In this document: piece by piece, positions 57,600-64,000 of the stretch
Numbering within the stretch: the stretch's first letter is position 1
Layout of the letters: each line of letters starts with the position of its first letter
Source of the DNA: Xestospongia muta
Taxonomy: Eukaryota > Porifera > Demospongiae > Haplosclerida > Petrosiidae
NCBI GenBank assembly: GCA_963693285.1
Contig: OY848917.1
Location: forward strand, 312,501 to 376,500
Length of the DNA: 64,000 nt
Direction: 5' to 3'
Position numbers and translations under genes: made by a program
The notes under the pieces: generated by a model
What the model was told of the DNA's origin: nothing
Database searches by the model: none
The model's input: only the letters and a program-made list of their open reading frames with translations

Positions 57600-58245
57600 T
57601 GTATATACAAATAGTATATCATATGTGACCTGATTTGCAAAAAGGGATGATTTTTGTCAATTTGTCTCATAACATGCAATTGTTGTGTACACTATCATAC
57701 ATTCTCACTAGAAGTTTGCTAAATTATTTATATCTCAGTTGAAAAACAATAGATAACTTCAATGCAAAATTTAGTAAACATTCTATTAAAGAATTGTTTA
57801 TGTATATACAAGTGTTTATAATTTTTTTTATAGAAGGGGTCTGTTAATAGTCTATATATATTGGATAGTGCAGTATACTGAGTTATAAGATGTAAAATAT
57901 TTTGCAAAGTAATAGTATGATTTACAGGACATATGTATTAGTTTTACAATATATACACATCATGACACTTATTTTTTAGCTCCTGAAAAACAATGTATAT
58001 ATTACTGTAGAAACTGAAAGATTGATAATAGGCAAAATATTTGATATGATTGTTTAAAAAGGACCACTATTAAAACTCTTTAAAAAACATTTTCGTATAA
58101 ATACAGTTATGATGAATAGTTGTACATATATAGCAACTGTATGTATGCAAAACTGTTTATTGAGAAATTTTTATCAGTGGTAAAATGTTTTTCAAGAAGT
58201 GGTCCCTTACTGTAAGCCAGATTGCATATGTTATACGGTTTGTAT
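57600..58245. repeat. Dispersed repeats (copies of 42425-42790 and 43290-43555)
   Basis: The same two repeat families occur here in the same order as upstream of dispanin 1, now upstream of dispanin 3. The hairpin element is shortened (its right half, ca. 58165-58190, has lost sequence). Confidence 0.7.
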
Positions 58246-59062
58246 GCATGTAATATATATATCATACTGTTATCATTCATAATGTATTATCAAATTAACT
58301 AAATATTTCTTATGTACAATATGACATTTTACTAGAAATACAACCTAAATTGATGAAATGAAAGAATCAGATTTTGCTAGTATTGTCCAGAATCAAATTG
58401 GACAATATTAGAATATTACTTCAATAAATAGAAAGGGACATTCAGTTCCTACTTGTGAACATTTCTATAAAAATTGCTTCATAATTCACTATTATTATAG
58501 GAAATATAAAAGTCATTGTTCATTTTTGTTTTGTTGTTTTGTATTCTTTAATCAATGTAGTGGCTATTCATACAACACTCAAAGTGTATTTCAATGTAAA
58601 ACTAATAAAGTAAGGTTTAGGGTCTAGTGGATAGTATAAACTTCTCAATGAAGTATGCACTATCTTTATCATATGAATACAAACATTACCAGTAAAAGTT
58701 TTTTAAAAACAATATCTGTATACTTAGAGTGTTGTTTATTGTTATTTTATACTTTCATCATGCTTTTTGTGTAGAACGAGTGTGTTTATGAAAATAAATA
58801 ATGAAATTTAGAAACTGAAAATAGCTAATATAATAATTATACAGATAATGTATTAGCAATTTCAGATTCTGTTGATGCTGTATATATATATAGTCATAAT
58901 GTTTACTTGTGGCGGTAAAATAATGTACAGATGTATGATTGATATTTGAAATGTTGAGTAAATCCAAGAATTACTTTTTGAATGTATAATTACAATAACA
59001 TTTTTCGTGAAATTAGATTACATACGATCCGTATATATTCCATACTAGTACAAATTTCCTTT
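58246..59062. other. Upstream flank of dispanin 3
   Basis: Standard upstream unit of the dispanin array (compare 51045-51560). No gene. Confidence 0.5.
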
Positions 59063-59074
59063 TGCGCATGCGCA
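59063..59074. promoter_or_regulatory. NRF1-type palindrome in dispanin promoter 3
   Basis: TGCGCATGCGCA about 94 bp before the ATG. A short direct duplication (gcaagtgtttgcaagtgt) between site and ATG lengthens the spacing compared with copies 1 and 2. Confidence 0.6.
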
Positions 59075-59167
59075 ATTTTGCAAGTGTTTGCAAGTGTTGT
59101 CACAGAGCTGACTGTTTCTCTCTCAAGTCTATACAATTTGGATCACCTCGGTACTTACGGATACGTA

Positions 59168-60753
59168 ATGGAAGGTACCTATTTACTATGTACTATATCC
59201 TTTAGATTGTGATAGTTGTGCAAATGATCAACCAGTTTAATCGCAATATATATATACCTCTCTTGTTTGTGTACAAATAAACGACAAATGGCAACATAGC
59301 TGATCTATACTCCCTAGACTGCAGTCAGTACTTTACGAAACATACGCTTAATATATAATATAAATATGAAGAACAATGTACTTATATAACTCACCACAAA
59401 TATTTCATAATAGGTCACTAAATATTTGTTATAATATTATTGTGTCATTATTAGTAAGACAAGGCTGAACTGGGTTAGATATATTGTACTTCATGACAAA
59501 GTAGTTGCTAATAAAATTGGGAACAGGGCCTGTCTATTAACGTTGTTATCATATTGGATATAACACAACCTGTGGTAGGTATAGCTGTAACAATATATAC
59601 AGATGGGAGTATTTGTACCACTTTTTAAGGCAATTGTCCAATGAGTGACTGAATCAGGATATATCTAGATGTAAATGTAACATTCAACTGTTAGCAAAGT
59701 AGACAGTCAACATTAGTAAAAATACTATGCTTAAAATTTAAAATTACAAATTTAAAGTAACATTACTTTTCTTTCTTAATAATATGTAGCTCCAAGAAAT
59801 CCTATACAGGTAAAGCTACAACACCACTAAACTTGCCACCAACATTCAAAATTGTTATGTATAGTTCATTACAATATAATTATGATATTGTGTAATTATA
59901 TGATTATATAGCAAGGGTATCACCCTCTACCAGAACAGATCATGTATTCGCCAGAGCAGGAATACCCACCACAGGAAGAACACACTCCTCAGGAGGGAAA
60001 TCAAAGTATGCACATAATAGTATTTGTGAGTTCCAAGCCAATTCCTTATTAATAAACAGATGTTAATCCTTATTATCCACCTGTTCAAGATCAATCCTTT
60101 TTTCCTGCTACTCAGACTGTTCCTGTCATACAGCAAGAAACTGTAAGTAAATTGTTACGTAGGAAAATGAAATATTTTTCTTAGTCAAATATAGCTATTG
60201 TACAGTCACAACCAACTTTAATGGATACAAGGACTGCTATTCATCCTACAAGAGATCACTACTTGACAATGTCCATTGTACTTACATTCATATGGTTGTT
60301 TATTGGGAATTGGTGTTTCCTTGTGTGTACCATACCAGCCATTGTATTTGCTATAAGTGTGAGCATTGTTTTATAAATAAGATATATTTTTATTATAAAG
60401 ACAAATATTTTTATGTTTGTATGTTTGTAAATATATTTATATAGGCTCGTGATGCTGAGATACGCAGTGATTTGCAAGGAGCTGAATATAAAGCTCGGAT
60501 TGCCTTGATCCTTAATATTGTTTCTTTTGTATTGGGAACAATAATGTTGATTATAATCACTGTGTCTATAGGTTTACCAATATTATATATAACTGGATAC
60601 CCTGGCTATTACGGTCATCATTACTACAGTTATTATTATTGTTACTATTACACTGGTTACCGTTCTGTTACCTATACTTACTATTCTTATTCTCGTAACA
60701 ATACCTTCTACGATTATGATACAACCACTTATTTAAATTATACATGCTCCTAA
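59168..60753 (+). CDS. CD225/dispanin (IFITM-like) protein 3, 228 aa, six exons
   Basis: Exons 59168-59174, 59790-59809, 59912-60005, 60060-60142, 60185-60358 and 60445-60753 stay in frame. The N-terminal part is the most diverged of the three (HPLPEQIMYSPEQEYPPQEE). One codon is missing in exon 4. CD225 features: FIWLFIGNWCFLVCTIPA, then loop ARDAEIRSDLQGAEYKA. The usual glycine before the aspartate of the GD pair is serine here. The second segment is longer and more hydrophobic (IMLIIITVSIGLPILYI), and the tail is extended with a glycine/histidine/tyrosine stretch plus NNT and NYT sequons. Intact, but evolving faster than copies 1 and 2. Confidence 0.85.
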
Positions 60754-61107
60754 CAAACTTAAAGCTACCTTTGTTGCTAACACTGTAATTTTATTAACAC
60801 TTTTGTGATTTTTTTTCACTATCATTTTTAGTTAATCAAGTTTTCTTTTTAGCATACAAGATATTGAATCATTGCAAAATAAACATAGTATTGAAAAATA
60901 TTAATATTATTTGTATGTAATTGTACTGTATTATTATTTGACATTCTCTTGTATTTGCTTAGAATTCTTTATGAATATCATTATCCTGTTTACAGTGTCT
61001 GTCCCCTAAGTGATCTATGCAATGTATTGTATAAAATGTCCATGTTATGGTATTCTTCGTTTTTTTGAGTTTTGTGTTATGTTGAATGTTGGTGTGTTCA
61101 TACTCAA

Positions 61108-61113
61108 AATAAA
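61108..61113 (+). terminator. Polyadenylation signal of dispanin 3
   Basis: AATAAA after gtgtgttcatactca, about 355 bp past the stop and matching dispanin 2. Confidence 0.55.
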
Positions 61114-62249
61114 GTTAATAACCATAAGTGAGTAAATACAGCACTGTGATACAGAAAAAGCTTGTGTGACAACATAAACCATTATTAAGGTTTCACCTTA
61201 CAATGATTTAATAACATTGGGAATGGAAATAAGTTTTACAAACAGCTTCCAATTATATTTTAATAATCAGGTTTTGTATATAGATACTTTTGTGTTAATC
61301 ATTTATAAAACAATGAATAGGTTGCATTGTGACTATATAACTATTACTGTAATAGAACTGGTAGATACATTTCAGGAGAAGAAGGAAAGAGAGCACTCTA
61401 ACTTCAAGATATTTCTAAACTATATTTGCATTGTGCTGTCTACATGAGAGCTAAGAGGTACATATCTAGAGAAGTTGATGTAGAGATGTGTGATCATACA
61501 TGATGATGCTCAACTAGGACCACTTATAATATACCAGTAAATATTATCTACTCATGTACATCACTTCTCTCTCTCTCACCTATATCAAGTTGATTAATTA
61601 GAATTGTTAGTTACATGATACAAGTACAGTTCTATATATTTGTGTGCATACTTCACATACTTGGATAGACATATTGTAAAGTCCAATATACAATTATGTC
61701 TATTTAAACCAGTACATCACTGCTCATATCTGAATTTAAAATATTATACATTATTAGTCAATACAATATTATTTCTATTGTTTCTTGTTTCTTATATTAT
61801 CAAATTGTTTTCTTCTCTTTGTTATTTAGTAATAGACAATGACACTAAGAAACTTTCATAACAATGATTAACTCTACCTCATTACAGTCAAAAAAAAACT
61901 TTACAGTACTCATAACAAGTGTAACATATTCTAGTATACTTTTTATATCAGTGCAATCTATTAAAATTTCAAAGGAACATCACTTGGTGCTATTTGCATT
62001 TATGGAGTTGACGTTGAAGCTATAATTGATAAGAATAGAATAAATTATCTAAACTCCTTACTTTCATACAATTGATATTTCTCATATAAATCTGGATTAA
62101 TTATATAAGTATCATCTATAGAATGAGTGTATAAAACTGCTATATAATTATGTCAATTATTTTGTAGCTCATGAAAAACAACATTATATATCAGTGTAGA
62201 AATTGAAATATTGAATTAACCAATGTATGTGATCAGGTTTGCAATGAAA
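61114..62249. other. 3' flank of dispanin 3
   Basis: 61370-61520 repeats 46140-46300. The remainder is AT-rich and without recognised genes. Confidence 0.4.
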
Positions 62250-62735
62250 AGTCCATTGTTAGAACATCTAAAAAAATGTTTTGTATACATACGTTTACCA
62301 TGGATATTTGTGTATATATAATAACTGTATCCATATGAAACTGTTTTTTTGAGTTGTATTAATAATGGTCACTTTCACAAATCAGGTCACAAATTGTTTG
62401 CCAGAAGTGGTCCTTTTAAGACATGTTTTGTATACATACATTTACCATGAATAATTGTGTATATATAGTAACTGTATCTATCTGAAAGTGTTTTTGAGGT
62501 ATATTAACAATGGTCACTTTCACAAATCAGGTCACAAATTGTTTTGCCAGAAGTGGTCCTTTTAAGACATGTTTTTTATACATACATTTAGCATGAATAA
62601 TTGTGTATATATAGTAACTGTATCTATGTGAAAGTGTTTTTGAGGTGTATTAACAATGGTCACTTTTCACAAATCAGGTCACAAATTGTTTGCCAGAAGT
62701 GATCTTTATCACAAATCAGGTCACATCTGTCGCTT
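62250..62735. repeat. Tandem repeat, about 145-150 bp, three units
   Basis: The sequence caaatcaggtcacaaattgt recurs at about 62379, 62524 and 62674, with a partial fourth at about 62713. Each unit also has ttgtgtatatatagtaactg and a ccagaagtggtcctttt stretch. It is an amplified arm of the hairpin repeat seen at 43.3 kb. Confidence 0.75.
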
Positions 62736-63136
62736 GCATGTAAAGTACATTGCTTAAAATAGAGAGGAACAATCACTTCCTACCAGTGAACATTGCCATA
62801 ATAATTGCTACATAATTCATTATTAGGAAATGAAACTCATTGTTCATTTATTATACGGTATACTTTAATAAATATAGTAATTAAAATAATGAAGTCTAGA
62901 AACTGAAAAAAATTATACAGATTTAAAATTAGCAATTTCAGATTTTTTGATTCTCTTTATACATTGTCATAGTAGTTACTGGTGCTAATTCCTGATTGTA
63001 TAGATGACTTATTGATCTTTGATGTATTGAAGTAAATGCAAGAATTATTATTTTAATATACATTATTAGGCGGCATATTTCCGGTAATTAGATTATATAC
63101 GATTCCGCATTCCATACTATTGCACAAATTTCTCTA

Positions 63137-63148
63137 TGTGAATGCGCA
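63137..63148. promoter_or_regulatory. Degenerate NRF1-type site of the last dispanin copy
   Basis: TGTGAATGCGCA occupies the position of the NRF1 palindrome, with two substitutions in its left half. The right half-site is intact. Confidence 0.4.
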
Positions 63149-63236
63149 ATAATAACGTAGAAGTGTCTTCACAGAACTGACTGATTTTCTCTCTGTACTA
63201 TATAATTTGGATCACCTCAGTACTTACGGATACATA

Positions 63237-63786
63237 ATGGAAGGTACCTATTTACTATGTACTATTTCTTTCGTGTTGTTATAGTTGTGTAAATGATAAA
63301 CCGATTTAATTGCGATACTTTCATGTTTTTGTGCGTAAATAAGCTATAATAGGTCACGTAGTGTGTATTACGATATGTTATTGGGTCATCATTAGTATGC
63401 ATAATTGTATTAGCACAAACTATTGAGGTAAAGCTGAAGGCTAGATATCTTGAGCTTCTTAATGAAGTAGTTGTCTAATGTAATAATAGGCAACAAGACT
63501 TGTCTATTATTATTGGTTTAGCATAGCATGTAACCACAGACCATACACTTCTAGCAATATATAAAGTGTGGCATTAAATAGAGTATTTGTATCATCAAAG
63601 CAGTTGTCAAATTACTGCACTGGATATATATCTAGATGTAAATACAACATTGATACAACTGTTGGTAAACAAGAATCCATAGTAAAAAATACTATACCTT
63701 AAAATTTTTAACTAGGTATTACTAATATTATATAACATCACTTTTCTCACTTAATAATTTATGTAGTGCCAAGAAATCCACTACGG
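63237..63786 (+). CDS. Fourth dispanin copy, first two exons (continues beyond the window)
   Basis: Exon 1 (63237-63243, ATG GAA G, donor gtacc) and exon 2 (63767-63786, acceptor atgtag, donor gtaaag) are both present, and their joined frame gives MEVPRNPLR, parallel to MEAPRNP(N/K/I)Q in the other copies. Exon 3 should begin after the repeat that starts at about 63860. The window ends before it, so intactness cannot be judged. Confidence 0.6.
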
Positions 63787-63859
63787 GTAAAGTAGTTTAC
63801 ACAAGACCATTACACTGCCACCAATATTCAATATTGCCATGTACAGTTCATTACAACAT

Positions 63860-64000
63860 AATATGTGACCTGATTTGCAAAAAGAGACCACTTCTGTCAA
63901 AATATTTGTGACCTGATTTGTTAACAAAACCACTGTTAAAACATATCAAAAACAGTTTTGCATACATATAGAATAGTTATGCATATATAGCAACTGCATG
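63860..64000. repeat. Hairpin-type dispersed repeat, partial
   Basis: Contains tatgtgacctgatttgcaaa twice in variant form and the aaaacagttttgcatacata core, so it belongs to the same family as 43.3 and 62.3 kb. Here it sits inside dispanin copy 4, in or near intron 2. Confidence 0.55.

Overview
The window looks like AT-rich animal nuclear DNA, most probably from a demosponge (Amphimedon-like). The reasons are short GT-AG introns, a sponge-style protein kinase (HRDLSANN catalytic loop, DLG instead of DFG, PPEA) fused to ankyrin repeats, a DUF1647-like type II membrane protein, and palindromic NRF1-type promoter sites. The species call is inference. No tRNA, rRNA or CRISPR array was found.

Layout. 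1-8.5 kb is repeat-rich and nearly gene-free, with a retroelement remnant, a 140-165 bp tandem repeat and one tiny spliced gene (4.1-4.8 kb). 8.5-29.2 kb holds a family of very small multi-exon genes, all on the + strand, that conventional ORF calling misses. The start codon is the last codon of a leader exon, and it is followed by one to three phase-0 exons of 31-35 codons plus a 47-residue terminal exon. Three intact members lie at 8.8-10.2, 14.1-15.7 and 26.8-28.8 kb. Shorter relatives lie at 4.1, 11.3 (broken), 16.6 and 18.7 kb. Each of the three larger genes has a p53-type palindrome about 80 bp before its first repeat exon and an antisense relic of a GBF1-like (Arf-GEF) exon downstream. 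An eEFSec exon relic sits at 17.6 kb.

31-57 kb contains duplicated blocks of a divergent gene pair: a cysteine-rich, probably GPI-anchored secreted protein on the - strand and a kinase-ankyrin gene on the + strand. In one block (35.8-38.8 kb) the secreted-protein gene is intact and the kinase is broken. In the other (53.0-56.7 kb) the kinase is intact and the secreted-protein gene is broken. Another intact secreted-protein gene lies at 33.8 kb. Between the blocks are a small unidentified - strand gene (39.2-39.7 kb) and a DUF1647-like glycosyltransferase-type gene (40.2-41.1 kb) whose promoter and start are duplicated in inverted orientation.

43.6-64 kb is a tandem array of CD225/dispanin (IFITM-like) genes. 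Three are intact six-exon genes (43.8, 48.5, 59.2 kb), one is a start-less promoter-plus-exon-1 fragment (51.6 kb), and one runs off the window (63.2 kb). Each intact copy has a TGCGCATGCGCA site about 85-95 bp before its ATG. One kinase/secreted-protein block sits inside this array.

Taken together, the window shows fast local duplication of membrane, secreted and signalling genes. An innate-immune or self-recognition role is possible but is inference only. Exon structures were worked out by hand from splice consensus, reading-frame continuity and comparison of paralogues.
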